Assembly: GCF_000385215.1 (NCBI RefSeq)
Contig: NZ_ARQK01000056.1
Coordinates: forward strand, 37,468-101,467
Length of the DNA stretch: 64,000 nucleotides
Direction: 5' to 3'
Source: Thioalkalivibrio thiocyanoxidans ARh2
Lineage (GTDB): Bacteria > Pseudomonadota > Gammaproteobacteria > Ectothiorhodospirales > Ectothiorhodospiraceae
Shown: in pieces, positions 6,986 through 15,867 of the stretch
Layout: each line of letters starts with the position of its first letter
Position numbering within the stretch: the first letter of the stretch is position 1
The notes under the pieces: generated by a model
Database searches by the model: none
What the model saw: the letters and a program-made list of their open reading frames with translations, nothing else
Told to the model about the DNA's origin: nothing
Translations under genes and position numbers: made by a program

Positions 6986-9213
6986 TCCCGTTCCTCGTGG
7001 GCCAGGGCCTGCGGGGTATGCTCCACCGGGATGCGGATGCGGAAGACGGCCCCGCCTTCGCCCGCCGGTGCATTATGGCACTCAATCATGCCCCCATGTT
7101 CCTCGACGATCTTCTGTGCGACCGCCAAACCGAGACCGGTTCCACGTGGCTTGTCCGTCGTGTAGGGCTCAAAGATGCGCTCCAGGAGGTCGGGCTTGAT
7201 CCCAGGGCCGGTGTCGGTTACGCGCAGCTCGATGTGCGGCCCGGCCGGATCGTCGAGATAGGCTGTCGCGATATGGACCGTGAACCCGTCCTGCTCCTTG
7301 CCGGCCTCCAGCGCATTCTTGATGAGGTTGTGCAACAGCTGGCGCAGGCGTCCGGCATCGCCACGTATCCCGGGGAGCTCCGGCTCCAGATCGGTCTGCA
7401 CACGGGAATGCCCGTCGGAATCGACATACAGCTCGCATACATCCTGGATCAGCTGGTTCAGGTCCACCGAACCAAGCTCCAGGCGCGGGGCCTGGGCGTA
7501 GTCGCGGAAGGCGTTGACCAGCGTCTTCATGGCCTCCACCTGCTGGATGATCGTGCCGGTCGCACGATCCAGAACATCACGGTCGGCCCCGTCCAGGACC
7601 TTGCCCAGACGGCGCGACAGACGCTCGGCAGAGAGCTGGATCGGAGTCAACGGGTTCTTGATCTCGTGCGCCAGGCGGCGTGCTACCTCGCCCCAGGCGG
7701 CGTCGCGCTGCGCCTTCAGGAACTCGGTCATGTCATCGAACACGATCGCATGCAGGCCGCGGCTGGAGCCCGAGGTCGGCAGCCAGACGGCGCGCGTCAT
7801 CAGTACCTTGCGCCCGCTGCGGGTGAATACGACCACCTGCCGTGACCATTCGTCCTCCTGCCGCACCAGGGCATCGCTGATCGCCTCGAAGAACTGCCCG
7901 ACCAGCGGGCACTCGACACCCAACTCGGAGATCGGACGGGTGCGGGCGCCCTGCAGCTCGCACTCCAGGATCTGGCCGGCGGCCTCGTTGGCGGTGCGCA
8001 GGCGCAGACTGCCGTCCAGCGCCAGCACGCCGGAACGGAGATGCTGGAGGACACTCTCCAGATAGGCACGCTCGGCATCCAGCAGGCGGCGGTTGCGCTC
8101 GGCCTCGTCACGGGCCTCGTTCAGCGTGCGCGTCATGGCGTTGAACGACTGCACCAGAAAACCCAGCTCGTCGGCCCGTTGCACCGCGAGCCGGGTGGAA
8201 TAGTCCCCGGCCGCGACCGAGCGTGTCCCCTGCACCAGGTCGGAGATCGGGCGCACCATACGTCGCGCGACCAGCAGTCCGGCCCACAACGCCGCCATCA
8301 GGGAGATCGCCAGGGCCAGCGACAGGGTGAAGATAAAGCCCTGGATAATGGGGCCGCGCAGGTAGGCGAACTCGCGGTAGCCGGCGAAGGCATCCTCCAC
8401 GCGCTGCGACAGTGCCGACATGCGCGGGTCCACCGGGTAGATCCCCTGCAGGATGCGGTTCTCCGCCCCCGGTCGGCGACTGCTGGTGGTGGCCACCACA
8501 CGGATGACCAGCGAGCCATCGGGCTGCGGCTCCAGTCGAGAGTAGGGCTGCTCCGGGCGGACCCGCATCAGGATATCGGCCCCCGGCGGGCTCGGCAGGC
8601 GGCGGATCGGGCTGTCGGTGGAGGAGGCGATGATGCGGTTGTTGGAACCGACCAGGGTCAGTTCCTGGGCCTCGACCTGGCGGCGATAGTCATTCAGGGC
8701 CAGCGGGACCAGGCCCTCGGACACGCCTTCCAGCTCGCTCATCATCTCCTGCGTCTCGGTCGCCAGCTGGCGCACACGCAGATCCAGCGACGAACGCGAC
8801 AGCTCCAGGGCGTCCTCCAGGGCGGAATCCACGCGCACGTCGAACCACGAATCCACGCCCTCGTTCAGGAACTCGAAGGAGAAGTAATAGACGACCGAGA
8901 CCGGCAGCACCGCGACCAGCATGAAGCCCCCGACCAGCCTCAGCGTCAGGCGACTGCCGGGCACGCCCTTGCGATACTGGGCGACCATGCGCACGAACTG
9001 ATGGATGATCAGGCCACCCAGCACCAGTAGGATTGCGGCGTGGAATACCAGCAGCCACAGGAACAGCTGCTCGAAGCGGGCCTGGTCCTGCGCCGCCCCG
9101 CCCATGACCACCAGCGAGGTCAGCAGCAGCAGGAACAGCAGGCCCATGCCCAGCAGGCCCCACGGGAAGCGCCTTAGGGAAACGCTGATCAATGTACACC
9201 CTCGCGTTGGCAA
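6982..9213 (-). CDS. ntrY: NtrY-type transmembrane sensor histidine kinase
   Basis: This large kinase has hydrophobic segments at about residues 18-39, 50-71, 92-112 and 290-315, a periplasmic sensor region between the last two, a HAMP domain (about 316-368), a PAS domain (about 385-500) and a kinase core. The phospho-acceptor is His516 in RRLAHEIKNPLTP; the N box is NLIKNALEAGK, the G boxes are TDTGPGI and GTGLGLAVAQ. It should phosphorylate NtrX, whose gene overlaps it by 4 nt. The start is odd: the longest frame opens at a TTG at 9213 that lies inside a dispersed repeat, and codons for the first 13 or so residues come from that repeat. ATG at about 9147 (MGLLFLLLL) is an alternative. Confidence 0.92.
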   Translation of the reverse strand: MPTRGCTLISVSLRRFPWGLLGMGLLFLLLLTSLVVMGGAAQDQARFEQLFLWLLVFHAAILLVLGGLIIHQFVRMVAQYRKGVPGSRLTLRLVGGFMLVAVLPVSVVYYFSFEFLNEGVDSWFDVRVDSALEDALELSRSSLDLRVRQLATETQEMMSELEGVSEGLVPLALNDYRRQVEAQELTLVGSNNRIIASSTDSPIRRLPSPPGADILMRVRPEQPYSRLEPQPDGSLVIRVVATTSSRRPGAENRILQGIYPVDPRMSALSQRVEDAFAGYREFAYLRGPIIQGFIFTLSLALAISLMAALWAGLLVARRMVRPISDLVQGTRSVAAGDYSTRLAVQRADELGFLVQSFNAMTRTLNEARDEAERNRRLLDAERAYLESVLQHLRSGVLALDGSLRLRTANEAAGQILECELQGARTRPISELGVECPLVGQFFEAISDALVRQEDEWSRQVVVFTRSGRKVLMTRAVWLPTSGSSRGLHAIVFDDMTEFLKAQRDAAWGEVARRLAHEIKNPLTPIQLSAERLSRRLGKVLDGADRDVLDRATGTIIQQVEAMKTLVNAFRDYAQAPRLELGSVDLNQLIQDVCELYVDSDGHSRVQTDLEPELPGIRGDAGRLRQLLHNLIKNALEAGKEQDGFTVHIATAYLDDPAGPHIELRVTDTGPGIKPDLLERIFEPYTTDKPRGTGLGLAVAQKIVEEHGGMIECHNAPAGEGGAVFRIRIPVEHTPQALAHEERE

Positions 9214-9475
9214 CCCAGGTTTTCCGAGACCAGGTGCGTCGCGCAGCGGGTAGTGGTTCTACCCGCCCGTTCTTGATTGATTCGGGGCGCAACGCAGGAT
9301 CGGGGAACCTGGGGTACCAACCCCAAGGGGCTCGGCCGCCCGTTGTTATCAATAACGGGCGCGGGAACGGCGTTTCGGCGCCCTTGTGCAGAATGACTGC
9401 ACGGCCGTCGCCGCGCCTTGTTCGCACGCAAGAGCGACGAAGCAGCAAGCGTGTACATTGACCAGCGTTTCCCTA
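9175..9475. mobile_element. 301-bp non-autonomous element with terminal inverted repeats (MITE-like)
   Basis: The interval between ntrY and the DUF4390 gene is bounded by inverted copies of GGGAAACGCTGNTCAATGTA plus CACNCTNGC, about 29 bp with three mismatches. TA flanks both ends (TAGGG on the left, CCCTA on the right), as would a TA target duplication. Inside are shorter palindromes: CGGGTAG/CTACCCG near 9259, GGGG/CCCC around a GTAC core near 9314, and CCCGTT/AACGGG near 9342-9361. No convincing protein is encoded. Solo ends occur at 491-531 and 51075-51110. These are the hallmarks of a miniature inverted-repeat element; the parent transposase family is not identified. The left end supplies the possible ntrY start, and the right end supplies the TAG stop of the DUF4390 gene. 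Confidence 0.75.
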
Positions 9476-10042
9476 ATCCAGGGACCATCGGTGCCACTCC
9501 CGCCGGGTGGTGAGGTCGCCGCGCAGTCCGGCATCCAGCTGCAACGGCAAGGGCAGCGCCGAATACACCAGGAGCAGGCGCGCCGCCATGTTGTAGTCTT
9601 CCGGACGCTCGCGCACCGCACCCGGCACGCCATGCATCGGCAGGCGCCCGAGTCGCCGGGCCACATGCTCCAGGGCATCGCCCAGGGTCGGTTTGAGCTC
9701 CATCCGGTCGTCGTTCACGTCGGTTACCAGGAAGTAGCGGTTCAGCGCAAAGTATTGCAGCTTGACGCGGCGTGTCTCGCTCTGCACGGACTCCCGCCCC
9801 AGCCAGCGATCTTGTTCGATACGCGCCTCGGCCTCGAACTCCAGCGTGACACCATTGGCCAGCGCCTCCTCCAGCACCTGAGGCAGCCGCATATCGAGCA
9901 GCAGGCGCACCAGCAGGGTGTCATCGTCCATCCAAAGGTGGCGGGCGTCACGGATCTCCAGCGCCTGTGCCGTGACCGGGAAAAGCGCCAGGACGAGCAA
10001 CCATGCCATCAGAAATCCGATCACCGACCGCCCCGCGCGCAT
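9473..10042 (-). CDS. DUF4390 exported protein of the ntrY neighbourhood
   Basis: This 189-residue protein starts with a signal peptide (basic RAGR, hydrophobic FLMAWLLVLALF, cleavage after TAQA). The body is beta-rich, with LWMDDDTLLVRLLLDMRLPQ and LQYFALNRYFLVTDVNDD, and fits the DUF4390 family commonly found between rsmB and ntrY in gammaproteobacteria. Its function is not known; location suggests a periplasmic partner of the NtrY sensor. It starts 3 nt after the rsmB stop. The stop codon TAG is the outer edge of the inserted element, so the extreme C-terminus may be altered from the ancestral protein. Confidence 0.8.
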   Translation of the reverse strand: MRAGRSVIGFLMAWLLVLALFPVTAQALEIRDARHLWMDDDTLLVRLLLDMRLPQVLEEALANGVTLEFEAEARIEQDRWLGRESVQSETRRVKLQYFALNRYFLVTDVNDDRMELKPTLGDALEHVARRLGRLPMHGVPGAVRERPEDYNMAARLLLVYSALPLPLQLDAGLRGDLTTRREWHRWSLD

Positions 10043-10045
10043 GGC

Positions 10046-11401
10046 TCAATCCTTCGTCAACAACGCGTAGTAGAAGCCATCACCGCCTTCCAGGCCCAGT
10101 GGCAGCGCCCAGCCCGCCGACCGCGCGCGGGCGCCGGCGATCGGCGGACCACCCTCGGGCGCCAGCGCCCGCGCATCCGGCGTACGCTGGAGAAAGCCCG
10201 AAACCACCGCGTCATTCTCCTCGGCCAACAGCGAGCAGGTCGCGTACAGCAGACGCCCTCCGGGGCGCAGCAACCCCCAGGCCGCCTCCAGGATACGCGC
10301 CTGCTCCGCCGCCAGGCGCGGGATGTCGTCGGCGCGGCGCAGGGTCTTGATGTCCGGGTGGCGCCGGATCACTCCGGTCGCCGAGCAGGGGACATCCAGC
10401 AGGATCGCATCGAAGGGCTGGCCGTCCCACCAGGCATCGGGGTCGCCCACGTCGGCCGCGGTCAGCTGCGCGGCAAAACCCAGCCGGTCCAGGTTCTCGC
10501 GCACCTGCACCAGGCGCTCGGCGTCGCTGTCCAGCGCGGTCAACCGGAGTTCGCCACGGGCCCGCTCCAGCAAGTGCCCGGTCTTGCCGCCCGGGGCCGC
10601 GCAGGCATCCAGCACACGCTCGCCCGGCTGCGGATCGAGCAGCACCGCTGCCCACTGCGCGGACGCGTCCTGCACCGAGAGCCGACCCTCGGCAAAACCG
10701 GGCAGCCGGGCCACGTCGGCGGGCTCCTCCAGGGTCAGGGCCGCCTCCAGTTGCGGATGCGGCTGCGCGGGGTGGCCCGCCACGACCAGTGCCTGGAGGG
10801 CGTCCTCGCGCGAGATGCGGGACAGGTTCACGCGCAGGGTCATGGGCGCGGGCCGGGTGGCCGCCTCCAGCAGCGCCTCCCAGTCGTCGGGCCAGGAGGC
10901 GCGGATCGCCTCCAGCAGCCATTCCGGAACGGCATAACGCAGCGCCGGGTCTTCCCGGACCGCGGCCTCCAGGGCATCCTGCTCGCGCTGCGCGCGCCGC
11001 AGTACCGCATTGATCAGCCCCACGGCACCGGGGCGATGGATCGCCCGCGCGAGTTCCGCGGTCTCGCGCACCGCCGCGTGGTCCCGGGTGGAGAAATGCA
11101 TCAGTTCGGCCAGCCCCTGCGCCAACAGCACACCGATCACCGCGTCTTTCTTGCGCAGCGGGCGCTCCAGGAACCCGTTCACCAGCGCCGACAGCTGCGG
11201 ATACCAGCGCAGCGTGGTGTAGGCCAGCGCCTGCACCCAGGCCGCGTCGCGGGCATTCAGTCCGTCGGTCGCGTGCTCGACCGCGCGCGTCAGGGAATGC
11301 CCCTGCAGAACGACCCCCTCGGCCGCCTCCAGTGCTCGCTGCCGCGGGGAGCGCGAGTCCACCCGCGAGGGCACGATCCGTCCGGAGCGCTTGCCCGCCA
11401 T
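10046..11401 (-). CDS. rsmB: 16S rRNA (cytosine-967-C5)-methyltransferase RsmB
   Basis: This 451-residue SAM-dependent enzyme methylates C967 of 16S rRNA. The N-terminal third resembles the NusB-like RNA-binding domain (SRQRALEAAEGVVLQG onward). The catalytic domain has the SAM motif DACAAPGGKTGHLLE, the motif IV cysteine in LLDVPCSATGVIRRHPDIK, and the motif VI cysteine in YATCSLLAEEN, both required for m5C chemistry. Length matches E. coli RsmB. It follows fmt with a 3-nt gap, as in the conserved def-fmt-rsmB-trkA cluster of gammaproteobacteria. Confidence 0.96.
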   Translation of the reverse strand: MAGKRSGRIVPSRVDSRSPRQRALEAAEGVVLQGHSLTRAVEHATDGLNARDAAWVQALAYTTLRWYPQLSALVNGFLERPLRKKDAVIGVLLAQGLAELMHFSTRDHAAVRETAELARAIHRPGAVGLINAVLRRAQREQDALEAAVREDPALRYAVPEWLLEAIRASWPDDWEALLEAATRPAPMTLRVNLSRISREDALQALVVAGHPAQPHPQLEAALTLEEPADVARLPGFAEGRLSVQDASAQWAAVLLDPQPGERVLDACAAPGGKTGHLLERARGELRLTALDSDAERLVQVRENLDRLGFAAQLTAADVGDPDAWWDGQPFDAILLDVPCSATGVIRRHPDIKTLRRADDIPRLAAEQARILEAAWGLLRPGGRLLYATCSLLAEENDAVVSGFLQRTPDARALAPEGGPPIAGARARSAGWALPLGLEGGDGFYYALLTKD

Positions 11402-11404
11402 CGC

Positions 11405-12367
11405 TCAGCCGCCCAAGAGGCGCTGCCCGACCAGCGCCGTGGTGTTGGCCCAGTCCGCGGCCGCGACCGGACGCTTGCCCGGCAGCTGCACGGTTTCCAG
11501 ACGCAGCCGGCCCTCCCCGGTGCCGATCTCCACCCCGTCGCGGCCCGCGGCACGGATGGTGCCCGGCTCCGGATCCGCCGGCCCGGGCAGCGGGCTCGAG
11601 GCATGCACGCGGATCACCTGCTCGCCCCAGCGCGCCTGGGCGACCGGCCAGGGGTTGAAGGCCCGCACCTGGCGATCCAGCTCCACCGCCGGGCGGGCAA
11701 AGTCGAGCCAGGCCTCGTCTTTCTCCAGCTTGTGCGCGTAGGTCGCGTGGGCATCGTCCTGCGGTTCCGGCTGCGAGCGGCCCGCGAGGATCCCGGGCAG
11801 CTGCTCCAGCAGCAGTTCGGCGCCCATCGCGGCCAGCGTGTCGTGGAGTTCGCCGGTGGTGGTCGTTTCCGTGATCGGGGTCGCGCGACAGGCGTGCACC
11901 GGCCCCGTGTCCAGGCCGGGCGCCATCTGCATCAGGCAGACCCCGGTCTCGGTGTCACCGGCCAGGATCGCGCGGTGGATCGGCGCGGCGCCGCGCCAGC
12001 GAGGCAGCAGCGAGGCATGGATGTTCAGTCCGCCCCGAGGGGGAATGTCCAGCACGGCGCGCGGCAGAATCAGCCCGTAGGCCGCCACGACCAGGATATC
12101 CGGGCGCCAGGCGGCCAGTTCGGCCTGCGCCTCGGGCGATTTCAGGGATTCCGGCTGCAGCACCGGGATGCCGGCTGCCTCGGCGGCGACCTTGACCGGA
12201 CTCGGGCGCAGCTGACGTCCGCGCCCCGCCGGGCGATCCGGCTGGGTATACACGGCCACGGGCCGCGGGCCACGCTCGATCAGGGCCTCCAGCGCGGGGA
12301 CCGCGAAGTCGGGCGTGCCGGCATAGACAATGCGCAGGGACTCGACGTCCGTGTCCGCCACTCCCAT
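11405..12367 (-). CDS. fmt: Methionyl-tRNA formyltransferase
   Basis: This 320-residue enzyme transfers a formyl group from 10-formyl-THF to initiator Met-tRNA. The N-terminal Rossmann domain reads [20 protein letters not shown], and the catalytic segment is [20 protein letters not shown] with the Asn-His pair; the downstream Asp lies in [10 protein letters not shown]-terminal OB-fold tRNA-binding domain follows. The ATG at 12367 overlaps the TGA of def by one base (TGATG), so the two are translationally coupled. An internal start just before LRIVYAGT would shorten it by about 10 residues. Confidence 0.96.
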   Translation of the reverse strand: MGVADTDVESLRIVYAGTPDFAVPALEALIERGPRPVAVYTQPDRPAGRGRQLRPSPVKVAAEAAGIPVLQPESLKSPEAQAELAAWRPDILVVAAYGLILPRAVLDIPPRGGLNIHASLLPRWRGAAPIHRAILAGDTETGVCLMQMAPGLDTGPVHACRATPITETTTTGELHDTLAAMGAELLLEQLPGILAGRSQPEPQDDAHATYAHKLEKDEAWLDFARPAVELDRQVRAFNPWPVAQARWGEQVIRVHASSPLPGPADPEPGTIRAAGRDGVEIGTGEGRLRLETVQLPGKRPVAAADWANTTALVGQRLLGG

Positions 12368-12900
12368 CAGACGGCAGGCGCCGCGGCCTTGTCTCCCGCG
12401 CCGGCCCGCGCGCCCTGCTTCTCCAGCTTCTTGCGGATGCGATTGCGCTTCAGGCTGGAGAGGTAGTCCACGAACAGCTTGCCGTCGAGGTGGTCAATCT
12501 CGTGCTGGATGCAGACGGCCAGAAGACCATTGATGTCCAGTTCGAAGGGCTGGCCATCACGGCCGAGGGCGCGCACGCGGATATGGTCGGCGCGCTGCAC
12601 CCGTTCGTAGAATCCGGGCACCGACAGGCAGCCCTCGTCCATCTCCTCCTCGCCGGAGGTCTCGAGGATCTCGGGGTTGATCAGCACGTGCGGCGCGCTC
12701 TGGTCATCGGAGACATCCGCCACCAGCACCCGCTTTTGCACGTTGATCTGGGTGGCCGCCAGACCAATGCCCGGGGCGTCGTACATCGTTTCCAGCATGT
12801 CGTCGACCAGAGTGCGGATCTCGTCGTCCACCGTCTCCACCGGCTCCGCCTTCAGCCGCAGACGGGGATCCGGAAAATGCAGTATTTCGCGCTTGGCCAT
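12367..12900 (-). CDS. def: Peptide deformylase
   Basis: This 177-residue metalloenzyme removes the formyl group from nascent proteins, the step that reverses the action of Fmt encoded next to it. All three family motifs are present: [16 protein letters not shown] with the metal-binding Cys, and [12 protein letters not shown] carrying HEXXH. The start at 12900 ([11 protein letters not shown]) was chosen because a GAGG box sits 7 nt upstream and it matches family N-termini; an upstream ATG at 12912 would add four residues. It is the first gene of the minus-strand run, and its promoter should lie in the 12901-13044 spacer. Confidence 0.96.
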   Translation of the reverse strand: MAKREILHFPDPRLRLKAEPVETVDDEIRTLVDDMLETMYDAPGIGLAATQINVQKRVLVADVSDDQSAPHVLINPEILETSGEEEMDEGCLSVPGFYERVQRADHIRVRALGRDGQPFELDINGLLAVCIQHEIDHLDGKLFVDYLSSLKRNRIRKKLEKQGARAGAGDKAAAPAV

Positions 12901-12927
12901 GAAAAACCTCAAACTTTGTACTGTACA

Positions 12928-12980
12928 GATGACGCAATTCTGCTAACGTTGGACCGCAATATCCGCGGAATTGCGTCATC
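12928..12980. promoter_or_regulatory. Perfect 13-bp inverted repeat between divergent def and LysM genes
   Basis: GATGACGCAATTC at 12928-12940 is matched by its exact reverse complement at 12968-12980, with a 27-nt spacer. A smaller GTACTGTAC palindrome lies directly beside it at 12919-12927. The repeat sits in the only intergenic region between two divergent transcription units, so an operator role for one or both directions is possible. A structured leader or a small dispersed repeat are alternatives. No clear -35/-10 pair was recognised. Confidence 0.5.
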
Positions 12981-13044
12981 CGCATGGGGCCGGGCTAAAG
13001 CAAGGGAAGGCTCGGGGAGCGCGCGGACCTGACAGGGGACAGTA

Positions 13045-14223
13045 ATGTACAAGACCAGGGCGACCACGACCTTCGTTCTGCCGGGCATTTTACTCAGTGT
13101 AACGCTGTTGCTCGGCGCCTGCGCAGCCACCCAGACCGAAGAGGGGGCGACCACCTCTTCGGACACAGAAGCCACGCAAACGGCCCGCGACGAGGACAGC
13201 TCCCGCGAAAACGGCCGGGCCTCCGACGTTTCCGAAACCCCGGAGCCCGAACCCGAACTGCGGGAATCGGCGCCCGAACGCTATGTGGTCCGCGAGGGCG
13301 ACACCCTGTGGGACATCGCCGCGATGTTCCTGCGCGACCCCTGGTACTGGCCGGAGATCTGGCTGGTGAACCCGGAGGTCGAGAACCCCCATCTGATCTA
13401 CCCGGGCGACGTCCTCAGCATCTATTACGTGGATGGCGAGCCGCGCATCACCGTGGACGGCGGCCCGCGCGTGCGCCCGACCAAGCGCCTGTCGCCCGAG
13501 ATCCGGGTGGTGGAGCGCGAAGAGGACGTGACCCCGATCTCCACCCTGCAGTCGTTCATGTTCCGCCCGCAGGTGCTGGACGACGAAACGCTGGACAACG
13601 CCCCCTACATCCTCGCCTCGCAGGACGAGCGCGTGATCTTCGGCCCGGGCGACCGTGTCTACGTGCGCAACGCCGAAGACACGCAGCAATACGACCTCTA
13701 TCACATCGTGCGTCGCGACGGCGAGCTGGTAGATCCGGACACGGGCGAGAAGCTGGGCATCGCGACCCTGCCGATTGGCGAGGCGGAGATCGTCGAGCCC
13801 GGCAATGTGGCCCGCGCGAACATCCGCAAGGGCGAGCGCGAGGCCATCCGCGGCGACCGTCTGGTCCCCTTTGCCGACGAGCAGGACATGCTGTTCGAGA
13901 TCGGGCGCCCGCCGGAGGACATGGAGGGGACGATCATCTCCCTGTTCGACGCGATCAGTCAGATCGGCCAGCTGCAGGCCGCGATCATCAACCGCGGCGC
14001 GCGCGACGGTATCGAGAACGGCCAGGTCATGACGGCCTACACCGCCGGCCGTCAGGTTCGCGATCCGGTCAGCGACCAGCCGAACAAGGTCGTCACGCTG
14101 CCCGAGGAATCGATCGGCACCGTGATGGTGTTCCAGACCTTCGAGAAGGTCTCCTACATCCTGGTCACGGAAGCCGAGCGCACCCTGCGCGAGGGCGACA
14201 AGGTCCGCCATCCGTCGCACTGA
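13045..14223 (+). CDS. LysM-domain lipoprotein
   Basis: This 392-residue protein has a lipoprotein signal peptide with lipobox LLGAC (Cys26), then an acidic, low-complexity linker and a LysM domain near residues 84-135 (YVVREGDTLWDIAAMFLRD, then NPHLIYPGDVLSI). The remaining 250 residues are a beta-rich region typical of the LysM proteins found next to dprA in gammaproteobacteria. It is probably anchored in a membrane facing the periplasm and binds peptidoglycan. The ATG at 13045 follows a GGGGACAG box. dprA starts 28 nt after its stop, so they may be cotranscribed. The role of the C-terminal region is unknown. Confidence 0.88.
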   Translation: MYKTRATTTFVLPGILLSVTLLLGACAATQTEEGATTSSDTEATQTARDEDSSRENGRASDVSETPEPEPELRESAPERYVVREGDTLWDIAAMFLRDPWYWPEIWLVNPEVENPHLIYPGDVLSIYYVDGEPRITVDGGPRVRPTKRLSPEIRVVEREEDVTPISTLQSFMFRPQVLDDETLDNAPYILASQDERVIFGPGDRVYVRNAEDTQQYDLYHIVRRDGELVDPDTGEKLGIATLPIGEAEIVEPGNVARANIRKGEREAIRGDRLVPFADEQDMLFEIGRPPEDMEGTIISLFDAISQIGQLQAAIINRGARDGIENGQVMTAYTAGRQVRDPVSDQPNKVVTLPEESIGTVMVFQTFEKVSYILVTEAERTLREGDKVRHPSH

Positions 14224-14251
14224 TCCGCTCGCACGGGCATCAGGACCACCG

Positions 14252-15385
14252 ATGGCCGACGACCGGGACCGGGCGGGACATCACCGCGACTGGCTGGAAC
14301 TGATCAACACCCCGGGGCTCGGCCACCAGCGCCTGCTGCACCTGGTCAGCGCCTTTGGCGGGCCCGGCGCCGCCCTGGCCGCTCCCCCAGGCGAATGGCG
14401 GCGCCACGGCGTCGACCTGGACATCGACCCGGCGGCCCGCACGGCAGGCGCCGATGCCGACCAGGCCTGGCTGGAGCAGGACGAGCGACATCACCTGCTG
14501 TGCCGCGACGACCCGGACTACCCGCCGCTGCTGGCCGAACTCCCCGATCCGCCGCCCGTCCTGTATCTCAACGGTGATCCAGCGCTGTTGCATCGCCCGC
14601 AGATCGCGATCATCGGCGCGCGCGAGTGCACGCCGCAGGGCGAACGCCTGGCCGGCGAGTTCGCGCGCGAGCTTGCCTGTGCCGGCGTGGTCGTGACCAG
14701 CGGTCTGGCGCGCGGCATCGACGGGGCCGCGCACGAGGGAGCCCTGGCCGCCGCCGGTGGCCGCACGATCGCGGTCGTCGCGACCGGCCCGGACCGCATC
14801 TACCCCGCCCAGCATCGCCGCCTCACCCACCGCATCGCGGATCACGGCCTGGTCGTCTCGCTGTGGCCAACCGGCACACGCCCGCTGGCGCGCAACTTCC
14901 CGCAGCGCAACCGGGTGATCAGCGGCATGGCCCTGGGGACGGTCGTCGTCGAGGCCGCGCTGAAGAGCGGCTCGCTGATCACCGCCCGCCTGGCGGCGGA
15001 ACAGGGCCGGCAGGTCTACGCAGTGCCCGGCTCGGTCCTGAGCCCGGTTAGCCGCGGCTGCCATCGCCTGATCCGTGACGGCGCTCAACTCGTGGAATCG
15101 GCCGACGAAGTGCTGGAGGACCTCGCGGACTGGCTCGGTGTCGCCCCCGGGGAGACGCCCGGCACATCGCCGGAACCGGCCCGGGAGCCCCTGGACCCCG
15201 AGCAGGAACGCGTGCTGAACGCGATGGGTTTTGACCCGATTCCGCTGGAAACCCTGCGGGATCGCACCAAATTGACCATCGAACGGCTTTCATCCATGCT
15301 GGTTTTGCTGGAACTCAACGGCCGTGTGGCCGCCCTCGACCACGGGCGCTACCAGCGCCTCGACGCAGGATCCCCTGAATCATGA
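14252..15385 (+). CDS. dprA: DNA-processing protein DprA (Smf)
   Basis: This 377-residue protein loads RecA onto incoming single-stranded DNA during natural transformation. The Rossmann core is clear: AIIGARECTPQGERLAGEFA, VVTSGLARGIDGAAHEGAL, and PQRNRVISGMALGTVVVEAA. An N-terminal SAM-like helical region (INTPGLGHQRLLHLVSAFGG) and a C-terminal winged-helix (ERVLNAMGFDPIPLETL) flank it, as in the longer DprA forms. Smg overlaps its end by 4 nt. comF elsewhere in this window fits a transformation-capable ancestor but does not prove competence. Confidence 0.96.
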   Translation: MADDRDRAGHHRDWLELINTPGLGHQRLLHLVSAFGGPGAALAAPPGEWRRHGVDLDIDPAARTAGADADQAWLEQDERHHLLCRDDPDYPPLLAELPDPPPVLYLNGDPALLHRPQIAIIGARECTPQGERLAGEFARELACAGVVVTSGLARGIDGAAHEGALAAAGGRTIAVVATGPDRIYPAQHRRLTHRIADHGLVVSLWPTGTRPLARNFPQRNRVISGMALGTVVVEAALKSGSLITARLAAEQGRQVYAVPGSVLSPVSRGCHRLIRDGAQLVESADEVLEDLADWLGVAPGETPGTSPEPAREPLDPEQERVLNAMGFDPIPLETLRDRTKLTIERLSSMLVLLELNGRVAALDHGRYQRLDAGSPES

Positions 15386-15867
15386 ACGAAAGCGTGCTGG
15401 ATGTGCTCATGTACCTGTTCGAGCACACCATGGACGAGGAATCCGACGAGGAGCCGGATCGCGCGGAACTGGAACGCCACCTGGTGGAGGCCGGTTTCGC
15501 CCGCCCGGAGATTGACCGCGCCATGGGCTGGCTGGATCGCCTGATGAGCGAGGCCCCCCTCACCGGCCGCGGCGGCGACAGCGCGGCCCAGCGCATCTAT
15601 GCCCCGGAGGAGCGCAAGCGCCTGGACACCGAGGCGCACGGCTTCCTGCTGCACCTGGAGCAAAACGGGCTGCTAACCGCCGGCACCCGCGAGCTGGTGC
15701 TGGACCGCGTGATGGAGCTGGACGCCGAGGAGATCGATCTCGACCAGCTGCGCTGGGTGGTGCTGATGGTGCTGTTCAACCAGCCCGACGACGCGATCGC
15801 CTATTCCCGCCTGGAAGAGGTGATGCGCGACGATGCCGGCCCTTCGGCCGTGGATTATCTGCACTGA
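15382..15867 (+). CDS. smg: Smg protein (DUF494)
   Basis: This 161-residue acidic, helical cytoplasmic protein begins MNESVLDVLMYLFEHTMDEE, which is characteristic of the Smg/DUF494 family. It carries no catalytic motif that I can recognise, and the family function is unknown. The ATG overlaps the dprA TGA by 4 nt. The dprA-smg-topA order is conserved in gammaproteobacteria and is the strongest support for the name. Its length matches the E. coli protein (157 residues). Confidence 0.93.
   Translation: MNESVLDVLMYLFEHTMDEESDEEPDRAELERHLVEAGFARPEIDRAMGWLDRLMSEAPLTGRGGDSAAQRIYAPEERKRLDTEAHGFLLHLEQNGLLTAGTRELVLDRVMELDAEEIDLDQLRWVVLMVLFNQPDDAIAYSRLEEVMRDDAGPSAVDYLH

Noticed and set aside
9386..12466. 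A 1026-codon open frame on the plus strand
   Set aside because: It runs antisense to DUF4390, rsmB and fmt, is rich in Arg/Gln/Pro/His, and has no recognisable domain; it is a high-GC shadow frame.
12928..12980. Intrinsic terminator
   Set aside because: It lies between divergent gene starts, has a 27-nt spacer and no T-run, so an operator-like or repeat function is more plausible.
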